A stretch of DNA of 43,969 bases from an uncultured Prevotellaceae bacterium. GTDB taxonomy: Bacteria; Bacteroidota; Bacteroidia; Bacteroidales; Bacteroidaceae. The notes beneath the pieces are model-generated. The model searched no databases and was not told where the DNA came from. It saw nothing but the letters and a program-made list of their open reading frames with translations. Position 1 is the first letter of the stretch; the number at the start of each line of letters is the position of its first letter. Positions 16,218 to 23,568 of the stretch are shown here, one piece after another. The position numbers and the translations under genes are program-made. The stretch is taken from positions 1 to 43,969 of the forward strand of contig OMWH01000023.1 in the NCBI GenBank assembly GCA_900314755.1, read 5' to 3'.

Positions 16218-17378
16218 ATGAAATGGATGCAAGAACAACGGAAACATGAGAATCTGACATACCTGGCACTGTGGGGCATGCTCTTCACAGTGCCAGTGCT
16301 CAGTCTCTATGTGCGGTCGGTGAACGATGACTCCTTTACTTTCTATTGGAGTGACGTGCTCATGATCTGGAAGCAGTTTGCCATCTTCCTATGCATCTTC
16401 CTGGTTCACAATTTCCTGTTGGCACCCCTATTGGTCTACAAACACAAAAGAGCCCTGTATTTCTGTGCTATCGCCGTAGTCATGGGCATCTTCGTGACCT
16501 ACCAGTGCAGCAACAGACCCATGAAACCCTTCTATCCGCCTCATCAGCGTCACGAGATGGCTGACAGGCATCAGCAGCCTCCCCATGAGGAAGGTTTCGA
16601 CCATGAGCCCCCACCCTTTGAGAAAGAGACGCCCCCCAAGAGGCATCATGGACCGAGGGACCAGCATCGTCCTCCCGTCTTCCTGGGAGAGCATGACATC
16701 GTGGCTCTCATCGTTCTGATTCTGATGATGGGTATGAACATCGGTATCAAGTTCTATTTCAAGTCACGGCATGACGACAAACAACTAATGGTGTTGGAGA
16801 AAGAGAATCTGGAGCAGCAGCTGGAATACCTCAAATACCAGATCAACCCTCATTTCTTCATGAATACGCTCAACAATATCCATGCCTTAGTGGATATTGA
16901 CCCAGAGAAAGCGAAGGATACGATTCTGGAATTGTCGAAGATGATGCGTTTCGTCCTCTATGAGGGTGACAAGAAAGGAGTGCCCATCACCCGTGAGTTC
17001 GACTTCATCCGCAACTATGTCACACTGATGAAACTCCGCTATACGGACAAGGTGGAGGTAAAGGTAGAACTCCCTGCTGAGGTTCCTGATTATGAACTGC
17101 CTCCACTGATGCTCATCACTTTCATTGAGAACGCGTTTAAACATGGTATCAGTTATCAGCATGCCTCTTTTATTCATGTTAAAGCAGGTATCGAAGGTAC
17201 CAAGCTGCGATTCACCTGCCGTAACAGCAAGGCTGACAAGCCCAATGAGGAGAAAGGCGGCGTAGGACTCGCCAATGTCAAACAACGGTTAAACTTAATT
17301 TATGGAACAAACTATACGCTGAATATACAGGACGAACCTGACACTTATAATGTTGAACTAGAAATTCCACTCACATGA
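16218..17378 (+). CDS. LytS/YehU-type sensor histidine kinase with His/Pro-rich periplasmic loop
   Basis: A 386-residue kinase. Four membrane segments: about 13-33, 50-76, 79-95 and 162-182. The loop between the third and fourth (about 96-161) should be periplasmic and is very rich in His and Pro, with about nine His (HQRHE, RHQQPPH, RHHGPRDQH). A coiled coil leads to the His_kinase domain with phosphoacceptor H212 in QINPHFFMNTLNNI, and a short ATPase part (FIENAFKHGI, GVGLANVKQRL). ATG 16218 is preferred; upstream codons in frame run through the Gly-rich tail of the previous gene. The stop overlaps the regulator start (ATGA). Confidence 0.85.
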   Translation: MKWMQEQRKHENLTYLALWGMLFTVPVLSLYVRSVNDDSFTFYWSDVLMIWKQFAIFLCIFLVHNFLLAPLLVYKHKRALYFCAIAVVMGIFVTYQCSNRPMKPFYPPHQRHEMADRHQQPPHEEGFDHEPPPFEKETPPKRHHGPRDQHRPPVFLGEHDIVALIVLILMMGMNIGIKFYFKSRHDDKQLMVLEKENLEQQLEYLKYQINPHFFMNTLNNIHALVDIDPEKAKDTILELSKMMRFVLYEGDKKGVPITREFDFIRNYVTLMKLRYTDKVEVKVELPAEVPDYELPPLMLITFIENAFKHGISYQHASFIHVKAGIEGTKLRFTCRNSKADKPNEEKGGVGLANVKQRLNLIYGTNYTLNIQDEPDTYNVELEIPLT

Positions 17379-18100
17379 TCAGATGCTTGGCTATTGATGA
17401 TGAGCCGCTGGCGCTACAGCAGTTGGCTGCCTATATTGGTAAAGTACCTTTCCTCGAACTGGCTGCACAGTGCCAGAGTGCCTTGGAGGCACGGAAATTC
17501 CTGGAGCAGGATACCGTGGATGCCATTTTCTGTGATATCAACATGCCCGACCTCAATGGGATGGACTTTGTGAAGTCGCTGCAGGCTGCCCCCATGGTGG
17601 TATTCACCACTGCCTATGCGGAATATGCCGTCGAGGGTTTTAAGGTCAATGCCGTTGACTACCTCCTGAAACCCTTTGGATTGCAAGATTTCCAAAGGGC
17701 TGCCAATCGCATCAAGGAGAGGCTGGATGCCACGACTCCCCTCCCCCAACAGGGAGGAGGCGGAGGCGAGTCCGACACAATCTTCGTCAAAACCGAATAC
17801 CGCATCGTCAAGGTCACCATTGCCGACATCCGCTATATTGAGGCGATGAGTGAGTACCTGAAGATATACCTTGAAGGAGAGCCGAAACCGATTATCACGC
17901 TGCTCTCCATGAAGAAAATGGAGGAACGACTGCCCGACCATTTCATGCGCATCCACCGCTCCTATATCGTCAACCTGCTGAAGATTCAGGAAGTCAACAA
18001 AAACCGTGTCATCATGGATGCAGACACCTATCTGCCCATTGGAGATATGTATAAAGATGCCTTCCAAAGTTATCTTGATACGAAATTTCTTGGCAAATAG
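17375..18100 (+). CDS. LytTR-family response regulator
   Basis: A 241-residue protein with a receiver domain (residues 1-118; phosphoacceptor D54 in FCDINMPDLNGMDF, conserved Lys in VDYLLKPFG) and a LytTR DNA-binding domain (about 135-235; FMRIHRSYIVNL). It is the partner of the kinase whose gene it overlaps by 4 nt. The linker between the domains (about 120-133, TPLPQQGGGGGESD) is encoded by a palindrome typical of intergenic repeats. Target genes are not evident. The neighbouring lipoprotein gene is a reasonable candidate. Confidence 0.9.
   Translation: MIRCLAIDDEPLALQQLAAYIGKVPFLELAAQCQSALEARKFLEQDTVDAIFCDINMPDLNGMDFVKSLQAAPMVVFTTAYAEYAVEGFKVNAVDYLLKPFGLQDFQRAANRIKERLDATTPLPQQGGGGGESDTIFVKTEYRIVKVTIADIRYIEAMSEYLKIYLEGEPKPIITLLSMKKMEERLPDHFMRIHRSYIVNLLKIQEVNKNRVIMDADTYLPIGDMYKDAFQSYLDTKFLGK
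17734..17772 (+). repeat. Palindromic insert in the LytTR regulator linker
   Basis: GACTC (17734-17738) pairs with GAGTC (17768-17772), and CCTCCC (17740-17745) with GGGAGG (17752-17757). It codes for Pro and Gly runs between two domains and keeps the frame. Confidence 0.75.
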
Positions 18101-18120
18101 CCAAAAACTTCGTACCTTTG
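18090..18120 (+). promoter_or_regulatory. Promoter of dsbD, nearly abutting the start codon
   Basis: TTG (18090-18092), a 20-nt gap, TACCTTTG (18113-18120). Only five bases separate the -7 box from ATG 18126, so transcription would begin at or next to the start codon. Confidence 0.7.
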
Positions 18121-18125
18121 CGACG

Positions 18126-20123
18126 ATGAAACGGATTTATGCTTTATTATTGGTATTTGTCTCTGTGCTCTCAGCAAGTGCACAGATGGTTGATCCTGTG
18201 CATTTCACCACTCAACTCAAAGAACTCACCAATAACGAGGCAGAGATTATCTTCACAGGTAAGATTGATGCCGGATGGCATGTCTACTCCACGGAATTAA
18301 GCGGAGGTCCTATTCCTGCCACCTTTAACAAAGTGAAGATGGAGGGCGTGGAGACTATTGGAAAGTTGAAGCACAGAGGTAATGAGCAGAAGAAATTTGA
18401 CAAGCTTTTCGATATGGAGGTGCGTTTCTTCGAGAACACCGCAACCTTCGTTCAGAAAGTGAAGTTTACCAAAGAGAAATATCTCATTGACTGCTACTTG
18501 GAGTTTGGCACTTGCAATGATGAGATGTGTATGCCTCCCTCCTCTGTGGAGTTCAAGAAGACTGGGAATATCACATTGTCCCCTAAGTTAGGGGACGACA
18601 GGGAGCTGAACGATTCTATAAAGATAAAAGGTCAGAATGATACGATTACGACCTTTAATGCCGACTCTGTCCCCCTATCCCCCAACTTAGGGGGTGACGT
18701 ACTCTGGCAACCAGTCACCAAGGAACTGCATGCTTTTAGCGACACTCCAGCGGACACTTCACTATGGTACATCTTCCTTGCAGGACTGCTGGGCGGTTTC
18801 CTTGCCCTGCTGACACCCTGTGTATGGCCTATCATCCCCATGACCGTATCGTTCTTCCTCAAACGTAACAAGGAACGGTCAAAGGCAATCCGTGAGGCAC
18901 TGACCTATGGTCTGAGCATCATCATTATTTACGTCTTTTTGGGACTCTTGGTCACCTTACTCTTTGGTGCCAATGCACTCAACGCACTATCAACCAATGC
19001 ATGGTTCAACATCTTCTTCGCCCTGCTGCTGATCGTCTTCGCCGCCTCCTTCTTCGGAGCCTTCGAACTGACGCTACCCGCTTCATGGTCGACAAAGATA
19101 GATGAGAAATCGGAAAAAACCACCGGACTGCTGAGTATCTTCCTCATGGCATTCACCTTGGTACTGGTATCCTTCTCCTGCACAGGACCGATCATCGGGT
19201 TCCTGTTGGTAGCCGTATCCACCCAAGGAAACATCCTCGGTCCTACTCTCGGCATGTTAGGATTCAGCATTGGGCTTGCCATTCCTTTTGCCTTTTTTGC
19301 CCTCTTCCCTTCCCTGTTGAAGTCGGTACCGAAGTCTGGAGGGTGGATGAACACCATCAAGGTGGTATTAGGTTTTATCGAACTCGCCTTTGCCCTCAAG
19401 TTCTTAAGCGTCGCCGACCTTGCCTATGGCTGGAGACTGCTTGACAGGGAGGTGTTCCTCTCGATATGGATTGCCCTTTTCGGACTCCTTGGAGCCTACC
19501 TGATGGGATGGCTTCGGTTCCCCCATGACGAACCGGAGCATCGCACCAATGTGCCTCAGTTCTTCCTCGGACTCCTGTCCTTTGCCTTTACCATCTATAT
19601 GATACCGGGACTATGGGGAGCGCCCCTGAAAGCAATCAGTGCTTTCACACCTCCTATGTATACCCAGGACTACAAGATCATACAGACCACCGTTGTGGAG
19701 GCACCTTTCAAAGATTACGAGCAAGGCATGGCTTTTGCCAAGGAGCAACAAAAGCCCGTCATGATCGATTTCACAGGATTCGGTTGTGTCAACTGCCGTA
19801 AGATGGAGGCTGCCGTATGGACAAACGAGGACGTTGCACACCGTCTGACACAAGACTATGTGCTCATCTCGCTCTATGTTGACGACAAGACTCCACTACC
19901 CCAACCTATTGAAGTGGAAGTGAACGGACAGAAACGCACGCTTCGTACCATCGGTGACAAATGGAGTCATCTGCAGGCAACGAAGTTCGGGGCGAACACT
20001 CAGCCCTTCTATGTGCTGCTGGATGAGGAAGGAAAACCTCTCGGTCCCTCTCGCTCCTACGATGAGAACATACAAGAATACATCAACTGGCTGGATGCCG
20101 GATTGACTAAATACAAACCATAA
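18126..20123 (+). CDS. dsbD: DsbD thiol:disulfide interchange protein
   Basis: A 665-residue protein that carries electrons from cytoplasmic thioredoxin to periplasmic partners. It has a signal peptide (IYALLLVFVSVLSASAQ), an N-terminal immunoglobulin-like domain with C130 and C135, a membrane domain of eight segments with C232 (LTPCVWP) and C352 (SFSCTGP), and a C-terminal thioredoxin domain with C554-V-N-C557. The start at 18126 is chosen for the signal peptide and promoter; 40 upstream codons in frame fall inside the regulator gene. The linker before the membrane domain holds two palindromic repeats. The barrel gene follows after 10 nt. Confidence 0.92.
   Translation: MKRIYALLLVFVSVLSASAQMVDPVHFTTQLKELTNNEAEIIFTGKIDAGWHVYSTELSGGPIPATFNKVKMEGVETIGKLKHRGNEQKKFDKLFDMEVRFFENTATFVQKVKFTKEKYLIDCYLEFGTCNDEMCMPPSSVEFKKTGNITLSPKLGDDRELNDSIKIKGQNDTITTFNADSVPLSPNLGGDVLWQPVTKELHAFSDTPADTSLWYIFLAGLLGGFLALLTPCVWPIIPMTVSFFLKRNKERSKAIREALTYGLSIIIIYVFLGLLVTLLFGANALNALSTNAWFNIFFALLLIVFAASFFGAFELTLPASWSTKIDEKSEKTTGLLSIFLMAFTLVLVSFSCTGPIIGFLLVAVSTQGNILGPTLGMLGFSIGLAIPFAFFALFPSLLKSVPKSGGWMNTIKVVLGFIELAFALKFLSVADLAYGWRLLDREVFLSIWIALFGLLGAYLMGWLRFPHDEPEHRTNVPQFFLGLLSFAFTIYMIPGLWGAPLKAISAFTPPMYTQDYKIIQTTVVEAPFKDYEQGMAFAKEQQKPVMIDFTGFGCVNCRKMEAAVWTNEDVAHRLTQDYVLISLYVDDKTPLPQPIEVEVNGQKRTLRTIGDKWSHLQATKFGANTQPFYVLLDEEGKPLGPSRSYDENIQEYINWLDAGLTKYKP
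18578..18596 (+). repeat. Palindrome in the dsbD linker, first
   Basis: GTCCCCTAA, centre G, TTAGGGGAC: a perfect 9-bp inverted repeat. It encodes the LSPKLGDD stretch near residues 151-158. Confidence 0.85.
18678..18695 (+). repeat. Palindrome in the dsbD linker, second
   Basis: TCCCCCAACTTAGGGGGT, a related C5/G5 palindrome. It encodes LSPNLGGD. The two repeats give similar peptides 32 residues apart in the same linker. Confidence 0.75.
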
Positions 20124-20133
20124 AACAAGAAAT

Positions 20134-20769
20134 ATGAAAAGAATTATCACATTAATCATGGTCATAGCCTTTACTATACCATCTTTCGCACAGTTTGAAA
20201 CCAACAGGGGGCGCAGTCGCTATAACCGTGACGATACTGAACGGTACTATGGTCTGCGTTTGGGTATGAATGTTGCCAGCACCAGCAGTGAGTCTAATAC
20301 TTTCGATACCAACCCCCGCACGGGTCTCGTCATCGGTTTTGCCTATGGCATGCAACTCTCTAAGTACCATCCCCTTTGGCTGGAGGCAAGCCTGCTATAT
20401 TCTGAGAAGGGAGGCAAGACCCATCAAGATGGTGACAAGGTGACCTATCGTCTGGGCTATCTGCAACTGCCTATCATTGCGAAATATGGCATCAATATGG
20501 ATGATGATCTCTACTTACAGCCTTTCTTTGGCGGTTACCTGTCCGTGGGTATTACAGGCAAGATGAAGAACTATGGAACCAGGGAATCAGAGAGTGTCTT
20601 CGACAATATGAAACGTTTCGATGGCGGACTGCGTGCCGGATGTGGTCTGGAGTATAAGATGATGTACGTAGAGGTTGGTTATGACCTCGGTCTCGCCAAT
20701 ATCGCCAAAGATGAGTTCGACAACACCAAGACCCGTTGCTTTTTCGTCAACTTAGGTATTAATTTTTAA
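20134..20769 (+). CDS. PorT-like outer-membrane beta-barrel protein
   Basis: A 211-residue protein with a signal peptide (IITLIMVIAFTIPSFAQ) and alternating hydrophobic strands typical of an eight-stranded barrel: YGLRLGMNVAS, TGLVIGFAYGMQL, WLEASLLYSEKGG, LPIIAKYGI, YLQPFFGGYLSVGI, GLRAGCGLEYKMMYVEVGYDLGL, and a final CFFVNLGINF ending in Phe, the usual barrel-assembly signal. It sits between dsbD and mrp with gaps of 10 and 11 nt, so it is probably in their operon. Its transported or bound partner is unknown. Confidence 0.82.
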   Translation: MKRIITLIMVIAFTIPSFAQFETNRGRSRYNRDDTERYYGLRLGMNVASTSSESNTFDTNPRTGLVIGFAYGMQLSKYHPLWLEASLLYSEKGGKTHQDGDKVTYRLGYLQLPIIAKYGINMDDDLYLQPFFGGYLSVGITGKMKNYGTRESESVFDNMKRFDGGLRAGCGLEYKMMYVEVGYDLGLANIAKDEFDNTKTRCFFVNLGINF

Positions 20770-20780
20770 TAAAGCTTATA

Positions 20781-21899
20781 ATGACATTATATCCTCAAAT
20801 AATCATAGAAGCCCTGCAGACAGTAACCTATGCAGGCACCAAGAAAAACCTGATAGAAAGTGAGATGCTTGCCGACCAGCCTGTGGTCGCTGCCCCCGAG
20901 AAAGAGGGCGAGCCATGGCATGTCAGTGTCGTCCTGGAGTTCCCTCGTGACACGGATCCTTTCCTGAAATCTACTGTCAAGGCTGCTGAGGCTGCCATCA
21001 AATACCATTGCGGCAAGGATGTTGTCGTGGACATCCAGACTGAGTTCAAGTCAAAGCCACGACCTGAGGTGGGTAAGCTATTGCCACAGGTGAAGAATGT
21101 CGTTGCCGTCAGCAGTGGCAAGGGCGGTGTGGGAAAGAGTACCGTCTCTGCCAACCTCGCCATCGCCTTGGCACGACTGGGTTATAAGGTAGGACTGCTT
21201 GATGCGGATATCTTCGGTCCTTCGATGCCGAAGATGTTCAAGGTGGAGGACGCACGACCCTACGCAGTCAATGTGGATGGTCGTGACCTGATAGAACCGA
21301 TTGAGGCGTATGGCGTGAAACTGTTGTCCATCGGTTTCTTCGTATCTCCTGAGACAGCGACACTGTGGCGTGGTGGTATGGCATCGAACGCCCTCAAGCA
21401 GCTCATCGCTGATGCTGACTGGGGGGAACTCGACTACCTCATCCTCGACACCCCTCCCGGCACGTCAGATATCCACCTCACCCTTTTGCAGACTCTTGCC
21501 ATCACTGGAGCCATCATCGTATCTACCCCACAGCAGGTGGCTCTTGCCGATGCCCGTAAGGGTATTGACATGTACCGTAACGAGAAGGTGAACGTACCCA
21601 TCCTCGGACTGGTGGAGAACATGGCATGGTTTACACCTGCCGAACTGCCCGAGAACCGTTATTACATCTTCGGCAAGGAGGGTTGTAAGCAACTGGCAGA
21701 GGAGATGGAAGTGCCCCTGCTCGCCCAGATTCCTTTGGTACAAGGTATCTGTGACAGCGGTGATCAAGGGACACCTGCTGCCCTCAACAGCGATACGGCA
21801 ACAGGCATCGCCTTCATCAACCTTGCACAGTCGGTAGTAACGGTAGTCAACAAGCGTAACCGGGAACTACCAAAGACAAAGATAGTTGGTGTGAAGTAA
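20781..21899 (+). CDS. mrp: Mrp/ApbC-type P-loop ATPase (Fe-S carrier family)
   Basis: A 372-residue protein with an N-terminal MIP18/DUF59-like domain (about 1-95) and a deviant Walker A (G113-KGGVGK-S120) in SSGKGGVGKSTVSANLA. It also has DADIFGPSMPKMF and LDTPPGTSDIHLTL. Such proteins hold and transfer Fe-S clusters. The C-terminal CxxC that binds the cluster in other Mrp proteins is missing: after VENMAWF the sequence reads TPAELPENRYYIFGKEG. I recall this form in other Bacteroidetes, so it may be a lineage trait. It is the last gene of the dsbD unit. Confidence 0.9.
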   Translation: MTLYPQIIIEALQTVTYAGTKKNLIESEMLADQPVVAAPEKEGEPWHVSVVLEFPRDTDPFLKSTVKAAEAAIKYHCGKDVVVDIQTEFKSKPRPEVGKLLPQVKNVVAVSSGKGGVGKSTVSANLAIALARLGYKVGLLDADIFGPSMPKMFKVEDARPYAVNVDGRDLIEPIEAYGVKLLSIGFFVSPETATLWRGGMASNALKQLIADADWGELDYLILDTPPGTSDIHLTLLQTLAITGAIIVSTPQQVALADARKGIDMYRNEKVNVPILGLVENMAWFTPAELPENRYYIFGKEGCKQLAEEMEVPLLAQIPLVQGICDSGDQGTPAALNSDTATGIAFINLAQSVVTVVNKRNRELPKTKIVGVK

Positions 21900-21926
21900 A
21901 CATCAATACGCATATCTTATTTAAAA

Positions 21927-21985
21927 ATACGACTGGCAGAATTTTCATTCCGACAGTCGTATTTCCAAATAGTATAATCTTATTT
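21927..21985 (+). repeat. 59-nt hairpin element, copy 3
   Basis: Hairpin 21927-21962 with arms ATACGACTG and CAGTCGTAT around an ATTTTCATTCCG core, then a 23-nt tail ending ATCTTATTT. It lies 27 nt after the mrp stop. Copies 2 and 3 differ at only a few hairpin positions. Confidence 0.8.
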
Positions 21986-22091
21986 TTCGCTCCGCAGCTG
22001 AATATCTGCTTAGCGGTAGCATTTGTTTTAAATGTATACCTAATCTGTTGCAAGATTTACTGAAAAGTTCTGAATCTTCAAAATTTATCCT

Positions 22092-22099
22092 TACTTTTG
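22092..22099 (+). promoter_or_regulatory. -7 box upstream of the GH5 gene
   Basis: TACTTTTG, 27 nt before the ATG. The expected -33 region (about 22068) has no clear TTTG, so the promoter may need an activator. Confidence 0.5.
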
Positions 22100-22126
22100 C
22101 AGTCAGAAACTTAAACTAAAGAAATA

Positions 22127-23494
22127 ATGAAAATGAAAAGACTATTGATGACATGCACGTGTTTATTATTAGCTTGGGAAGCATTTGCCCAAACCGGTCT
22201 AGACAAGACAGCCACTCAGATTGCTTCCGAGATGATGCCCGGATGGAACCTTGGGAACACTATGGAGGCTGCGCGTAATTATGCTATTACGTGGGAGACT
22301 CCTAACCGCCCAGCAGTAGAAGTGTTCACCAATGACGGTGGACTGGAATCAGAAACAATGTGGCAAGGAACAGAGACCACACAAGAGGTGATAGACTATG
22401 TGAAGAGTTGTGGTTTCAAGTCTGTCAGAATACCATGCTCATGGGTATGGGGACATATCAGTAATGCACAAGATTACACGATAGATGCCACATGGATGCA
22501 GAGAGTACGGGAGATTGTTGATTATTGCGTGAAAGACGGACTTTATGTCATATTAAACGATCATTACGACGGTGGCTGGCTAGAAAGGAATATCAATGCG
22601 ACAGGTTCTGCAAAGACAAAGAACGAAGAGGTATTAAGAGCTATCTGGACACAGATTGCCAATGTGTTCAAGGACTATGACGAACATCTTATCTTCGCAG
22701 GACTTAACGAGCCAAATGTAGAGAACCAGGCTACCGTCACGCAACTGGTTTCGTATGAACAGATTTTCATAGACGCCGTCCGTGCTACAGGAGGTAATAA
22801 CGCCAAGCGACTATTAGTGGTACAGGGACCTTCTACAGACATTGATAAGACCTGTAATTGGATGACCAATAAGATGCCGACAGACCCTATTGGCAACAAG
22901 CTTGCCATTGAGATACATTTCTATTACCCTTGGAACTTTTGGGGTATGGAAAAAGATGAGAGTTGGGGCAACATGTTCTATTATTGGGGAAGTGCTAACC
23001 ATGTCAGCGGATCAAAGCATAATGCCACCTATGGTGAGGAGAGTGACATGATTAAACTTGCTGACCGTTTGAAGACCTCGTTTGTCGATAAAGGCATTCC
23101 TGTGATTAACGGTGAATATGGTGTAATCTGGCGTACGAACATCAGTGGTACTAATGAAAGCCAGGAAAAACACAACGCCTCTATCAAGTATTATTACAAG
23201 ACCATGAACAAGATTTGCATGGAACGAGGTATCGTCCCCTTTGCATGGGATACCAACAGTACTGGCAACAACCAGATGACCATTATCAATCGCTCAACCA
23301 AAACGATTTATAACAGTTATATGATGGAGGGCATCAAGGAAGCCATGAAAGAACTAGGAATCACCGCTATTCAAAAAGTAAAGAAAGAGTCTTATTCTTA
23401 TAACAGACGTACATATAACCTTAGAGGGCAGCAAGTGACGAATCCACGACACGGTATTTATATTCAGAACGGGAAAAAATACATCGCAAAATAA
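22127..23494 (+). CDS. Secreted GH5-family endoglucanase-like glycosidase
   Basis: A 455-residue protein with a signal peptide and a GH5 (beta/alpha)8 domain. The N-terminal motif GWNLGNTMEA suggests the GH5_4-like group (beta-glucanase, xyloglucanase or mannanase-type activity). The catalytic acid/base is E195 in GLNEPN and the nucleophile E330 in INGEYGV. Residues about 426-455 (YNLRGQQVTNPRHGIYIQNGKKYIAK region) form the short C-terminal motif seen on many secreted Prevotella enzymes, reminiscent of part of a type IX sorting domain. It converges on the GH31 gene. The exact glucan substrate cannot be read. Confidence 0.88.
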   Translation: MKMKRLLMTCTCLLLAWEAFAQTGLDKTATQIASEMMPGWNLGNTMEAARNYAITWETPNRPAVEVFTNDGGLESETMWQGTETTQEVIDYVKSCGFKSVRIPCSWVWGHISNAQDYTIDATWMQRVREIVDYCVKDGLYVILNDHYDGGWLERNINATGSAKTKNEEVLRAIWTQIANVFKDYDEHLIFAGLNEPNVENQATVTQLVSYEQIFIDAVRATGGNNAKRLLVVQGPSTDIDKTCNWMTNKMPTDPIGNKLAIEIHFYYPWNFWGMEKDESWGNMFYYWGSANHVSGSKHNATYGEESDMIKLADRLKTSFVDKGIPVINGEYGVIWRTNISGTNESQEKHNASIKYYYKTMNKICMERGIVPFAWDTNSTGNNQMTIINRSTKTIYNSYMMEGIKEAMKELGITAIQKVKKESYSYNRRTYNLRGQQVTNPRHGIYIQNGKKYIAK

Positions 23495-23495
23495 A

Positions 23496-23525
23496 TAAAA
23501 AGGAGGATGTCATCCTCCTTTTTAT
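23496..23525. terminator. Bidirectional terminator between GH5 and GH31
   Basis: AAAAAGGAGGAT and ATCCTCCTTTTT form a 12-bp stem with A and T tracts on both sides. It can end transcription from both converging genes. TTAAAGCC then occurs three times up to the GH31 stop. Confidence 0.85.
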
Positions 23526-23568
23526 CACTTAAAGCCCACTTTCACATCATTTAAAGCCCTTAAACGGG

